Below, piece after piece: positions 1-8,886 of a DNA stretch of 64,000 bases (the first letter of the stretch is position 1; every line of letters begins with the position of its first letter). The position numbers were made by a program, and so were the translations under genes. The notes beneath the pieces are model-generated. The model was not told the origin of the DNA and searched no databases. It saw only the letters and a list, made by a program, of their open reading frames with translations. Source of the DNA: Bradyrhizobium betae. Lineage in GTDB: Bacteria; Pseudomonadota; Alphaproteobacteria; Rhizobiales; Xanthobacteraceae. The stretch lies in the NCBI RefSeq assembly GCF_004123905.1, contig NZ_MZXW01000035.1:1-64000 (forward strand), written 5' to 3'.

Positions 1-1
1 G

Positions 2-124
2 GCAGGCATCGTCGCGCTCGGCGGCATCTGGCCGACGGCGCGCTGGATGCGCGCGAAGCGGGACGAGCAGCACTGGGGCGGAGTGCGGAGCCGACTGGGC
101 GGGGAGCGCGCGGGAGAGGGCTGA
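2..124 (+). CDS. C-terminal end of a putative membrane protein (5' truncated)
   Basis: An open frame enters from the left edge and stops at the TGA at 122-124, leaving 40 residues. It begins with a short hydrophobic stretch (AGIVALGGIWPTARWM), followed by a polar, arginine- and glycine-rich tail (RAKRDEQHWGGV and onward). This resembles the last membrane helix and cytoplasmic tail of a transporter, possibly an MFS protein. There is too little sequence to assign a family. It could also be a chance open frame in GC-rich DNA. Confidence 0.35.
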   Translation, partial: AGIVALGGIWPTARWMRAKRDEQHWGGVRSRLGGERAGEG

Positions 125-207
125 CGCGCGTGAAGAGGTCTACGTGCGTCGGTGCCGGGGTGGTGCCGGCCGTCCGCGTTTCGGGATACGTGGCCCGAAG
201 AGCGTGG

Positions 208-230
208 ATGGCCGGGACAGGCCCGGCCAT
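208..230. repeat. Short extragenic palindrome (ATGGCCGGG arms)
   Basis: Perfect 9-bp inverted repeat, ATGGCCGGG and CCCGGCCAT, around a 5-base loop. It lies in the non-coding gap between the left-edge frame and the AsmA-like gene, whose 3' end is at 254. The core resembles an extragenic palindrome I recall as frequent in Bradyrhizobium genomes. It has no T-run, so I do not call it a terminator. Confidence 0.55.
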
Positions 231-253
231 GACGACGTCGGGAGCATCCGCTC

Positions 254-3200
254 CTATCGCCGCGCGAGACTGCAGCCGCTCGAAAGTTGGCGCGTCGATC
301 CGGTCGAACCGTCGTTCGACTGCGAGGGGAATTCCTCGAACGGCGAGTTCTGCTTGCCGGTGTTGAACTCCATGATCTTCCGGGTCACGCCGGGAAAGAT
401 CGCCGAGATCGGATTGACGCGCATCACGGGTGCCGCCGGCGTGCCGACGACCTCGTAGGTCACGCCGATCAGTCCCTCTTTATCGCCAGCACCCAGGACC
501 AACCCGAGGAGCGGTATCTGTCCGAACATGTTGTTCAACCCGTACATCGGCACGAAGGTGCCGCTCATACAGACCTGGTTGCCGGGATAGTCGATCGAAC
601 CCTCGATGGTGGCGCCGATCATCGGGCCTTTAACGACGCCGTCACGAACGGTGAGTGCGCCGTTCTGGCGGATGAACTCGGCTCGCAACGCGCTGAAGGA
701 AACGCCGTTGCCGGTGCCATTGGGTGCGCCCGCGGCGACGCGTTCTAGCTGCGCCTCGCCCTTCACCGTGAAGTCGCGGACGTTGATGAGGCCCTCGCGC
801 GTCGTGTTCGGCTCGGACGTCGGCGGCTCCATCGCCACCACCATCTGGCCGCCGACCGCCTTGGTGTAGGTGTCGGTGAAGCGCAGCAGCGCGCCGGCAT
901 CGTTGGTCTGGAGGTAGATCACCTCGCGGTTGCCCTGGGCACGACCGCCGCGCAGATCCGCCGCAACCGGCGTGTCCTTGCCGATCCTGCCGTTCAGCGT
1001 GAAGGCTTTGACTGCGCCGCTGCGGCGCGACATCTTGGCATCGACGCTGCGCATCGCCTCGCCGTTGAAACCCATGACGGCGCCGAGCTTCACGTCGATG
1101 TCGAAATCGACGTTCTTCATCTTGTTCTTGGCGTCATCCTTGGAATTGCCTGAGATCGCCGATTTCAGGAAGCCGCGACCGTCGAACACGTCGCCGCGCA
1201 TCGTGCCCTTGACCACGCCGTCCTGACCGCGCTCGACCTTCAGCGACGCCTTGTCACCGTCGGACGGCGAATAGGTCGGGAAGTTCGCATTGATGAGGTC
1301 GCCGTTCGGATCGACTTCGAGCGAGCCCTTGATCGAGGCCCCGCCGCCTTCGATGACGATGTCCTCCAGCCGCGTCGATTGCGCCGTCGGCACCACCTTG
1401 AAGATGGCCTTGCCCGACTTGCCGGGCAGCTTGACCCAGCCGGGCAGGATGTTGTCGAGCTTGACCGAGGTCAGGTCGGCCTCGATGCCGAGCTTGGTCG
1501 TCGCGTCGGGACCGCCGGCAATCTTGCCGGACACCTTGATCGGCAGCGATCCGCTGAGGGCGGGGCTAAGATCGAAGCCGAGGCGAGCGCGACTGGCGTC
1601 GTCCAGCGTCGTCTGCAGCTTGACGTCCGCGTCGCCCTCGGCCGGCTTGCGGTAGTCGAGCGAGGCGGCCTGCCCGTTGATCTTGACGTCGCCCTTGACC
1701 TGATAGCCCTGGTTGTTGGCGGCGATCTTGAGGTTGTTGGCCTCCAGCTTCTGGTTCATCACCAGCTTGTCCGCGGCAAAACCGTTGAGATCGGCGGTCA
1801 CCGCGTAAACGGTGTCGGCCTTGGTCAGCTCGCCTTTGACCGGCAGCGCGAGCTGGATGTTCGCCGAGAACGTGCCCTTGCTGGTGTTGGGGTCGATGAC
1901 GGTCGACGACAGATCGCTCAGGCGATCGTTGGAGAGCATCTCGGCCGCCGCAGGCACCGGCCCTTCGGCGCGGAACCTGGTCCGTGACGGTGACGGCTTG
2001 GGCGCCATGTCAGGCACCTCGAAGACGAAGTCGGAAATCGTGACCTTGCGGCCCGCCGGCGTATCGGCGATGCCCTGCCCGATCGTCACGGTCGCGGTAC
2101 GCCCGGTCACGCGCGCCTTCAGATCGGCGTCGTGCACGACGGGCATGCCATCCACCGGGCGGACTGCGACGCCACTGGCGACGATGTTCACCGACAGGCC
2201 GTCATCGGGAATCGGCGGGCCCTTGCGCGGAAGGTTCTTCGTCGGCGAATTGATACCGATCTCGATGCGCTGGAGCGTGCCGCGCTCGATCCGCTCGATC
2301 ACCCATTCGCGCAGCTCCGGAACGACCAGCGTCGGCCACATCCGCTTCAGCACGGAGGCCGACATCGGCGTCCCCGCAAAGCCCAGCGTCAGCCGCGGCT
2401 CGCCGGAATAGTCGATGGCGCCGGTGCCGGCGACGCCGATTTCGCCATTGGAGATATCGGCCTGCGTCAGCAGAAGGCGCTTGTGGTCGGTGTCGAAGCG
2501 GAAGCCGATCGCAATCCGGTTGAAGACGAGCGGCGGCTCGTTGTCGATACCGCCAAGCAGGATCGATCCACCGCTGAAGCCGAGCTGCCAGTCGTTGATG
2601 CTGCCATTCGGCGGTTCGAGATGGGCCAGAAGCGTCAGGCGGTTGGCGCCCGAGAGAATCTTGAAGGGCGCGACCAGCACGCGCCGGTTGGCGTCCCACT
2701 CGACATTGATCTCGGCCGAGTCGATCGCCATCGGATAATCGGGCGTATCGGTGTCGATGATGTTGCCGGCGCCGATCGTGACCTTGCCGCGGAAGAAGGT
2801 CGGCACGCCGTCGCGGCCGAGCTCACCCTTGAGCTCGCCGGTCAGCGGCAGATCGGCGGTATAGGTGAGATCCTTCACCCGCAGCGCCAGCAGGATGTTG
2901 GCGGTCGAGACCTTGTCGGCGCGGATATCGACCGAGCGCACGCCGTTCTCGGCGGGGCCGATCGTGGCGCGCAGCGACCACGGGCGCGCGCCCTCTTCGC
3001 CGAGGCTGAGCGTGACGCCGCCCTGGCTCGGCCGGCGCAGACTGAGCGTGATGTTCTCGAACGACCATTTGCTGCCGCGCTGCTGATCGTCGACGATCAG
3101 ATTGCCGTTCTTCAGACCGATCTCGTTGAGGTTCTGGCCGTCGAGGCCGGTCATGCTCAGACTGTCGAGCCAGTCGAGGCCCTGAAGAATGCCGCTCTGC

Positions 3201-4090
3201 GCGGCCGCCTGTGGCGCGGCCTGCGATGCGTCGGGCGTTGCGGGCGCCATCCCAAAGGGCGGTGGTGGGACCCCGTTGCGCGGGAATGTCGGCGGCAGGC
3301 CCGCTTCCTTCTTCGACGCGACGCCGGTTGCGAGCGGCTTGGCCGTGTCGCCGGCGGACACGGTGACGGTCCCGTCGGGGGAGATCCGGATCGCAAGCTC
3401 GGCATCGACGAGATTGAGGCTTTCGGCGCGGAGGTGGCCCATCAAGAGGCCCGCGCCCGACAGCTTCACCTCGGCCTTCGGAGCGGTAGCGACGATGGCG
3501 TGGTCGTGGTCGCGGACGACGATGTCGCGGATGCGGACGGCGATCCTGATACGGCCGGCCCGCTCGATCTGGGTGCCGCCGACCTCGACCGTATTGCCAT
3601 GACCGATATTGTCCTCGATCGCAGCCGCCAGCCAGGGTGTCGCGATGTCGAGGTTGATGGGACCGGCGCCAAGCCGCCACCACAGCGTGCCGAAACAGCC
3701 GACGAAGATGACGACGAGAGCCCCGACCACGATGGCCAGCCGCTTCAGCCAGCGGCCTCCGCCGAGCCAGCGGCGCATCGACCCAAACCCGTCACCAAAG
3801 CGATGGAAGCCCGAATTGGAACGCGACAACAGCCGGCGCGCCCGATGGCCCGCCGCCGCTTCCTGATCCGGATCCCAGTCGGCGTCGTCCCATTCCTGCG
3901 GCTGTGGTTGGCCGCCGCGCCGATCAAGCTCCCGATTGTAATCCTGGGGCGACGTATTCCTTGCCATTGCCTCTCGATACAGGCGCCCGTCGTAGGATTG
4001 AGCGCCGCCGGGACCGCAGCCGCCTGCGGGAAGCGAAGCTCCCTGCACCGGCACTGCCGCCATACCTCGAATATTCCTGCTGTTCGTCAT
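254..4090 (-). CDS. AsmA/YhdP-like DUF3971 protein, giant envelope protein
   Basis: A 1278-residue protein with a charged N-terminal region of about 115 residues and one membrane helix near residues 117-139 (VVGALVVIFVGCFGTLWW). A very long beta-rich periplasmic part follows. It ends in the AsmA-type C-terminal block, with glycine-rich strands, a YGLNNMFGQIPLLG segment and a GTPAAPVMRVNP segment. Members of this superfamily (AsmA, TamB, YhdP) are thought to bridge the envelope and move phospholipid to the outer membrane; assigning that role here is inference. The longest frame starts at 4090. An internal ATG at 3967 (MARNTSPQDYN) has GAGAGG just upstream and is a plausible true start, removing 41 residues. 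It is divergent from the peroxiredoxin gene at 4259. Confidence 0.8.
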   Translation of the reverse strand: MTNSRNIRGMAAVPVQGASLPAGGCGPGGAQSYDGRLYREAMARNTSPQDYNRELDRRGGQPQPQEWDDADWDPDQEAAAGHRARRLLSRSNSGFHRFGDGFGSMRRWLGGGRWLKRLAIVVGALVVIFVGCFGTLWWRLGAGPINLDIATPWLAAAIEDNIGHGNTVEVGGTQIERAGRIRIAVRIRDIVVRDHDHAIVATAPKAEVKLSGAGLLMGHLRAESLNLVDAELAIRISPDGTVTVSAGDTAKPLATGVASKKEAGLPPTFPRNGVPPPPFGMAPATPDASQAAPQAAAQSGILQGLDWLDSLSMTGLDGQNLNEIGLKNGNLIVDDQQRGSKWSFENITLSLRRPSQGGVTLSLGEEGARPWSLRATIGPAENGVRSVDIRADKVSTANILLALRVKDLTYTADLPLTGELKGELGRDGVPTFFRGKVTIGAGNIIDTDTPDYPMAIDSAEINVEWDANRRVLVAPFKILSGANRLTLLAHLEPPNGSINDWQLGFSGGSILLGGIDNEPPLVFNRIAIGFRFDTDHKRLLLTQADISNGEIGVAGTGAIDYSGEPRLTLGFAGTPMSASVLKRMWPTLVVPELREWVIERIERGTLQRIEIGINSPTKNLPRKGPPIPDDGLSVNIVASGVAVRPVDGMPVVHDADLKARVTGRTATVTIGQGIADTPAGRKVTISDFVFEVPDMAPKPSPSRTRFRAEGPVPAAAEMLSNDRLSDLSSTVIDPNTSKGTFSANIQLALPVKGELTKADTVYAVTADLNGFAADKLVMNQKLEANNLKIAANNQGYQVKGDVKINGQAASLDYRKPAEGDADVKLQTTLDDASRARLGFDLSPALSGSLPIKVSGKIAGGPDATTKLGIEADLTSVKLDNILPGWVKLPGKSGKAIFKVVPTAQSTRLEDIVIEGGGASIKGSLEVDPNGDLINANFPTYSPSDGDKASLKVERGQDGVVKGTMRGDVFDGRGFLKSAISGNSKDDAKNKMKNVDFDIDVKLGAVMGFNGEAMRSVDAKMSRRSGAVKAFTLNGRIGKDTPVAADLRGGRAQGNREVIYLQTNDAGALLRFTDTYTKAVGGQMVVAMEPPTSEPNTTREGLINVRDFTVKGEAQLERVAAGAPNGTGNGVSFSALRAEFIRQNGALTVRDGVVKGPMIGATIEGSIDYPGNQVCMSGTFVPMYGLNNMFGQIPLLGLVLGAGDKEGLIGVTYEVVGTPAAPVMRVNPISAIFPGVTRKIMEFNTGKQNSPFEEFPSQSNDGSTGSTRQLSSGCSLARR

Positions 4091-4258
4091 TTCGCCCCGG
4101 GAGCGCGTTCAACGAGCAGTGGGGTGGTGCGTGGAATTCCTTGTAACCATACTCCGGCGTCGTCAGAGTTGCCCAGCCGAGGGCACGATTCCGGCACACC
4201 GGACGAGAGCTGCAATACCGCTTTGGTTGACCCGCCGAAAGCGACGAAAGGAAGGCGT

Positions 4259-4939
4259 ATGTCCAAGACATCCCGAAAGAAATCGTCCAAAACGCCCTCC
4301 GCCAGTCCGACGGTAAAAAAGAAGGCCCTGAAAACGCGGGCATCTGTTCAAACAAAGTCCGCAAGAACCCAGCGGACAACGGCCAGCAAATCAAGCGCGA
4401 CCATATCAAAGACAGCATCGCATGGGGCCGCATCGAAACAGTTAAATTCCTCCAAATCGGCCGCTGCGGCGAAGGCCACCCTGACCGAAGGCCAGAAGGC
4501 CCCAGCCTTCCGGCTGCCCCGCGACGGCGGCAGCGTGGCCACGCTGTCGGAATACGCCGGCCAGAAGCTCGTCTTGTTCTTCTATCCCCGCGCCGACACG
4601 CCCGGCTGCACCCGGGAGGCCATCGACTTCACCCGGCTGGCCCAAGACTTCAAAGCAGCCGGCACGGCGGTGCTCGGCATCTCCGCCGATTCGTTAAAGG
4701 CCCAGGAGAAGTTCCGCGACAAGCACAGCCTCGGCGTCCCCCTGATCTCCGACGAGGCACACGAGATGCTGGAGGCGTATGGCGCCTGGGGCGAAAAATC
4801 TATGTATGGCAAGAGCTTCCTCGGGATTCTTCGCACGACGGTGCTGGTCGGGAGCGACGGCAAAGTGGCCAGGATCTGGCGTAACGTCCGGGTCGACGGC
4901 CATGCCGACCAGGTGCTGGAAGCGGCAAGAAGTCTTTAA
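4259..4939 (+). CDS. bcp: Bcp/PrxQ-type peroxiredoxin with lysine/serine-rich N-terminal extension
   Basis: 226 residues. From about residue 75 the protein is a Bcp-type peroxiredoxin that reduces peroxides, with the peroxidatic cysteine C117 in DTPGCTRE, the FFYPRADTPGC core, and the AYGAWGEKSMYGK and RTTVLVG segments of the family. I see no second cysteine, so this is a 1-Cys form, unlike E. coli Bcp. The first 72 residues are a low-complexity tail rich in Lys, Ser, Thr and Ala (KKSSKTPSAS, VKKKALKT) with no resemblance to a signal peptide. The start at 4259 is chosen because AAGGAAGG precedes it at good spacing and because the open frame further upstream only shadows the AsmA-like gene. 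Confidence 0.9.
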   Translation: MSKTSRKKSSKTPSASPTVKKKALKTRASVQTKSARTQRTTASKSSATISKTASHGAASKQLNSSKSAAAAKATLTEGQKAPAFRLPRDGGSVATLSEYAGQKLVLFFYPRADTPGCTREAIDFTRLAQDFKAAGTAVLGISADSLKAQEKFRDKHSLGVPLISDEAHEMLEAYGAWGEKSMYGKSFLGILRTTVLVGSDGKVARIWRNVRVDGHADQVLEAARSL

Positions 4940-5050
4940 CCAGTCCGTTAAGTTCAAGCAGTTCCGTTTCCGGAAAATTAACCATGACCGGCCCAGATTG
5001 CTGCGGCAATTAGGCCGCAAGGAACCCATCCGACCGGCGCGGGAGTGCCG

Positions 5051-6418
5051 ATGTCGAAAAGTTCTGCCCAATTCTCGCAGTACCCCCAGCATCATCCCCA
5101 CGACCACGGACGGGCCTTCCAGCGCCGTCACGCCGCCACAGCGACCACCACTGCGATTCCCCTTCCCGACGCTGACGACGCCTACACCATCGCGCATCAC
5201 GGCAAGCAGGTTCGCCTGGGACCCGTGGTATTCTGGATCGTGGTCGGCACCGTCGTCCTGCTCGGCCTCTGGTCGGCTGCGACCGCCACCTATTTCGCAT
5301 TCCGCGACGACGTCCTGACTCGGCTGATCGCCCGCCAGGCCGAGATGCAATACGCCTATGAGGACCGCATCACCGAGCTGCGCGCCAAGGTCGACCGCAC
5401 CACCAGCCGGCAGCTGCTCGACCAGGAGCAGTTCGACCAGAAGCTCGACCAGATCATGAAGCGTCAGACGGCGCTGGAGTCCCGGGCCACGGCGCTCGGA
5501 GCCATGCCCGACGTGACCGGATCGATCCCTCGCGCGACGCCGCAGCGTGGCGATGCGAGTCAGGGTGCGACACAGGGCACGCCAAAGCCCTCGCCGATCA
5601 GCGACACCGTGATCTTCGTGGCGCCGCCGGATCGCGAAGCGCGGCTTGAGTCGCGCGCGCCGGCCGTGATGGCGCCGCCGACCAATCAATTCGCCAAGAA
5701 CCAGGGCTTTGACAATGTCCTGGTCCGGCTCACGAGCTCACTCGACCAGGTCGAGCGTCGCCAGATGGCGTCGCTCAGCGCCGTCGAGGAAGGCATGGAT
5801 TCGCGCATGCGCCGGATGCGCGGCGTCGTCAGCGATCTCGGTTTGAACCTCGCCAATCTGGAAGCCGCTGTGCCGCGGGCCGCGATGGGCGGCCCGTTCG
5901 TTCCCGTCAAGCTGACAGCCAATGCCGGACCATTTGAGAAGCAGCTCAATCGCATCAACATCGCCCGCGCCGAGCTGGATCGTCTCAATCGCACGCTGGC
6001 GCTGGTGCCCTACCGCAAGCCCGTCATCGGCGAGGTCGAGTTCACCTCCGGTTTCGGCGTGCGCAGCGATCCCTTCCTCGGACGGCCCGCGATGCACACC
6101 GGTCTCGACTTCCGCGCCGCCACCGGCGATCCCGCACGCGTCACCGCCAGCGGCAAGGTGGTGTCGGCCGGCTGGTCCGGTGGTTACGGCCGCATGGTCG
6201 AGGTCGACCACGGCAACGGGCTGTCGACGCGCTACGGCCATCTCTCCGAGATCAACGTCAAGGTCGGCGAGATCGTCAAGCTCGGCCAGGTCGTCGGCCT
6301 CGTCGGATCCACGGGCCGCTCGACCGGTCCGCATCTTCATTACGAAACCCGCATCGACGGCGAAGCAGTCGACCCGCAGAAATTTTTGCGCGCGGGCGTG
6401 CGGCTCAGCGCGGGCTAG
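5051..6418 (+). CDS. M23 family metallopeptidase, membrane anchored, coiled coil
   Basis: A 455-residue LytM-type endopeptidase predicted to cut peptidoglycan cross-links or to activate amidases. One membrane helix lies at about residues 58-83 (FWIVVGTVVLLGLWSAATATYF). A charged, coiled-coil-like region follows, then the C-terminal M23 domain. The zinc-site motifs are present: MHTGLDFRA, the TRYGHLSE motif and GPHLHYE near the end. An in-frame GTG at 5045 precedes the ATG at 5051; GGGAG at 5041-5045 places the ribosome on 5051. It follows the peroxiredoxin by 110 bases and converges with the TetR gene. Confidence 0.88.
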   Translation: MSKSSAQFSQYPQHHPHDHGRAFQRRHAATATTTAIPLPDADDAYTIAHHGKQVRLGPVVFWIVVGTVVLLGLWSAATATYFAFRDDVLTRLIARQAEMQYAYEDRITELRAKVDRTTSRQLLDQEQFDQKLDQIMKRQTALESRATALGAMPDVTGSIPRATPQRGDASQGATQGTPKPSPISDTVIFVAPPDREARLESRAPAVMAPPTNQFAKNQGFDNVLVRLTSSLDQVERRQMASLSAVEEGMDSRMRRMRGVVSDLGLNLANLEAAVPRAAMGGPFVPVKLTANAGPFEKQLNRINIARAELDRLNRTLALVPYRKPVIGEVEFTSGFGVRSDPFLGRPAMHTGLDFRAATGDPARVTASGKVVSAGWSGGYGRMVEVDHGNGLSTRYGHLSEINVKVGEIVKLGQVVGLVGSTGRSTGPHLHYETRIDGEAVDPQKFLRAGVRLSAG

Positions 6419-6455
6419 AGCCGGCCTCTGCCTTCATGAAACATGCGTGCGGGCT

Positions 6456-7217
6456 TCAGCCGCGAGGCTGACACGCTTTCAGAAAGAAATTGAGTCCCGC
6501 CTCGATCTCCTGTTCGATCATTCCCTCCGTGAGCTCGTTGAGACCCAACACGATCAGCAGCGGTAGCTCGCCGCGGACCAGGCTCAGGAATTGTTTGGCG
6601 GCGCCAATCGAGTCGTCAAATTCCAGCAGCTTCGCCGCCCTCGCCTCTTCAAGGAATTGAGAGAGCCGCCGGATCGTCGCCTCGGGACCGCTTTCATAGA
6701 ACAGCCGCGCGAGCGCAGGAAACCGTCCGCTTTCGTTGGCGATGATGCGCACGAAGGCGACGTCTTTCCGATCGATGAAGGTGCGGATGTATTGCCTGGC
6801 GAACTCCCTCAACGCCTCGGATAGTCCGGCCGACAGTTTGGGCATCGGCAGGTCGTGTTGCAGGCTCTCGCATTCCGCCACGATCAACGAGGCAAACAAG
6901 GCTTCCTTGCTCGGGAAATACGCGTAGAGCGTGGCTTTCGACACACCGGCGGCTTTCGCGACGGCGTCCATGCTGGTTGCGGAAAAGCCGTGGTCGAGAA
7001 ACAGCTGCCACGCCGCGCGAATGACAATGTCCATCTTGCGGCCTGCCGGCGCGCTTGGCTGCTCAAGAGCGGGATGGGCGATCGTGTCGATCAATGATGG
7101 CACTCCGTCGGCTCGCGAATCGGTGTCGCTGGTGTCGGCGCACAATGACGGCGCATCAACGTCTTGAAAGAACAAAGAACCGGGTCCTGTTGCCGGCGAT
7201 ACACAAATGTGCATCAT
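6456..7217 (-). CDS. TetR/AcrR family regulator of the divergent RND efflux operon
   Basis: 253 residues in the longest frame. The TetR DNA-binding domain lies at about residues 65-115: IRAAWQLFLDHGFSATSMDAV, then AGVSKATLYAYFPSKEALF as the recognition part. The C-terminal half is a typical ligand-binding helical region. The first 38-60 residues are atypical and the true start may be later, for example the GTG at 7103. It is divergent from the outer membrane, adaptor and pump operon, and the intergenic DNA holds two matching palindromes. From memory, FrrA of Bradyrhizobium diazoefficiens is a flavonoid-responsive TetR regulator divergent from an efflux operon with this gene order; orthology is inferred and not shown. 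Confidence 0.88.
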   Translation of the reverse strand: MMHICVSPATGPGSLFFQDVDAPSLCADTSDTDSRADGVPSLIDTIAHPALEQPSAPAGRKMDIVIRAAWQLFLDHGFSATSMDAVAKAAGVSKATLYAYFPSKEALFASLIVAECESLQHDLPMPKLSAGLSEALREFARQYIRTFIDRKDVAFVRIIANESGRFPALARLFYESGPEATIRRLSQFLEEARAAKLLEFDDSIGAAKQFLSLVRGELPLLIVLGLNELTEGMIEQEIEAGLNFFLKACQPRG

Positions 7218-7228
7218 TCAGCAACAAA

Positions 7229-7296
7229 ACTAAACAGTTCAGTACCGTTGACAACCCTACTCGACTCCGTCAAGTACTAAACGGTCTAGTTTAGTA
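7229..7296. promoter_or_regulatory. Divergent promoter region with two 15-bp TetR-type operators
   Basis: Two copies of an imperfect palindrome, ACTAAAC-N-GTyyAGT: ACTAAACAGTTCAGT at 7229-7243 and ACTAAACGGTCTAGT at 7276-7290, 47 bases apart. The second copy also sits in a perfect 8-bp inverted repeat TACTAAAC/GTTTAGTA (7275-7296). A TTGACA -35 candidate for the plus strand lies at 7248-7253, between the sites. This fits repression of both directions by the adjacent TetR protein. Confidence 0.75.
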
Positions 7297-7306
7297 TAGG
7301 CGGCGG

Positions 7307-8869
7307 ATGTCGGTTAGAACGTTGCTCCACAGAGGTGCTTTAGTACCTATCGTTCAGGCTGCCCTTTCCCTTTGCGGCTGCGCGGTCGGCCCTGATTTTG
7401 AGTCGCCGGCCGCTCCGGCGGTGAGCGGTTACACGACGGGCCGACTGCCCGTGACGCAAGGCGCAGACGGGCCCGGCGGCATGGCGCAACGGTTCGCTTA
7501 CGGTGCCGACGTGCCCGCGGTCTGGTGGCAGGTGTTCCGCTCGCGGCAGATCGAAGTCTTCGTCCGGGAGGCGATCGACAACCATCCGGATCTCGCCGCC
7601 GCCCAGGCGGCGCTGCGCCAGGCCCGCGAAGTTGCGGCGGCAGACACCAGCGCGTTGCTGCCGTCGATCACCGGGGAAAGCAGCGTGACACGCAACGAAG
7701 TGCCGCTGGCACAATCCGGACAAACCGGACCATCGTCGCTGTACACCCTCTACAAGACCTCGGTCCCGGTTTCATTCACGCCGGACATTTTCGGTGGCAA
7801 GGCGCGCGGCATCGAGGCCGATCTCGCCAGTGCGGACTATCAGCGCTTCCAGCTCGAGGCGACGTACCTGACGCTGACGGCAAACGTCGTGACGACCGCA
7901 ATCAGCGATGCGTCCTACGCGGCGCAAATTCGCGTAACCCAGGAGCAGATCGAAGGTCAGCGTCAGCTGGTCGCGTTGCTGGAACAGCAGTTTGCCCTCG
8001 GCGCCGTCGCCAACAGCGATGTCCTGACTCAGAAGGCCCAACTGGCGCAGACGATTGCGACGCTGCCGCCGCTGCAAAAGTCGCGCGCGCAAAATCGCAA
8101 CCAGCTGATGGCTTATCTCGGCAGGCTGCCCAGCCAGGACAGAGGCGAGGCGGTGCCGCTGGCAAATCTGCGCCTGCCGCGCGATCTGCCGGTCAGCGTG
8201 CCGTCGTTGCTGGTGCGGCAGCGCCCGGACATTCGTGCCGCCGAAAGCCAGGTGCATCAGGCCAGCGCCAACGTGGGTGTCGCCACGGCCAACATGCTGC
8301 CAAGCGTGACGCTGTCGGCCTCGGGTGGCAGCTCCGCGTCGGCGCTGGCGGGCCTCTATGGTCCGCAATCGGCGGCCTGGAGCGTGGCGGCGAGTGTCAC
8401 CGGCCCGATCTTCGATGCCGGGTCCCTGTTCCACACCAAGGAGTCCAAGGTCGCAGCTTTGGAGCAGAGCGGCGCAAAATATCGCTCGACCGTGATCACC
8501 GCGTTCCAGAATGTCGCCGACGCGCTCCGCGCGATTCAATCGGACGCTGATCTGCTGAAGGCCCAGCTCGAGGCGGAAAAGGCCTCCGCCGAAAGCCTGA
8601 AGATGTCCCAGGCCCAATTCAAGGCCGGTTCCACCACCTTCATCTCCGTCATCAACGCCGAACAGACGCTGCTGACGGCGCGGATCAACCGCGTGAAGGC
8701 GCAGGCCTCGCGCTATGCCGACACCGTGGCGCTGTACCAGTCGCTCGGCGGCGGCTGGTGGAATCGTGTCGATGAAACTCCGGCAGCCACGGCAAAGCCC
8801 GCAGGCATTGCCGCGATATTCACTCCCGCGGGCGCCCTGCCGGCACAGCCGACCCCGCCAGCCAACTGA
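7307..8869 (+). CDS. NodT-type efflux outer membrane factor (lipoprotein)
   Basis: 520 residues. The N-terminus is a lipoprotein-type signal sequence with a lipobox ending at C25 (SLCGC-AVGPDF), the usual start of NodT/OprM-type channel proteins. Family hallmarks follow: paired outer membrane efflux repeats, VWWQVFRSRQIEVFV, LPVSVPSLLVRQRPDIRAAE and GPIFDAGSL. The protein should form the outer membrane tunnel for the adaptor and RND pump encoded immediately downstream (17 bases to the next start). It is the first gene of the operon and lies next to the TetR-type operators. Confidence 0.92.
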   Translation: MSVRTLLHRGALVPIVQAALSLCGCAVGPDFESPAAPAVSGYTTGRLPVTQGADGPGGMAQRFAYGADVPAVWWQVFRSRQIEVFVREAIDNHPDLAAAQAALRQAREVAAADTSALLPSITGESSVTRNEVPLAQSGQTGPSSLYTLYKTSVPVSFTPDIFGGKARGIEADLASADYQRFQLEATYLTLTANVVTTAISDASYAAQIRVTQEQIEGQRQLVALLEQQFALGAVANSDVLTQKAQLAQTIATLPPLQKSRAQNRNQLMAYLGRLPSQDRGEAVPLANLRLPRDLPVSVPSLLVRQRPDIRAAESQVHQASANVGVATANMLPSVTLSASGGSSASALAGLYGPQSAAWSVAASVTGPIFDAGSLFHTKESKVAALEQSGAKYRSTVITAFQNVADALRAIQSDADLLKAQLEAEKASAESLKMSQAQFKAGSTTFISVINAEQTLLTARINRVKAQASRYADTVALYQSLGGGWWNRVDETPAATAKPAGIAAIFTPAGALPAQPTPPAN

Positions 8870-8886
8870 TCCGAGAGTCCGAAGCC

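Noticed and set aside
2132..4258. Plus-strand open frame continuous with the peroxiredoxin gene
   Set aside because: It is antisense to the AsmA-like gene and has Arg/Asp-rich shadow composition; the real start at 4259 has a ribosome site.
4936..4951. TTAA-N8-TTAA near the peroxiredoxin stop, upstream of the M23 gene, considered as a CtrA box
   Set aside because: The spacing is 8, not 7, and one half is the stop codon context; a lone TTAACC at 4978 is also insufficient.
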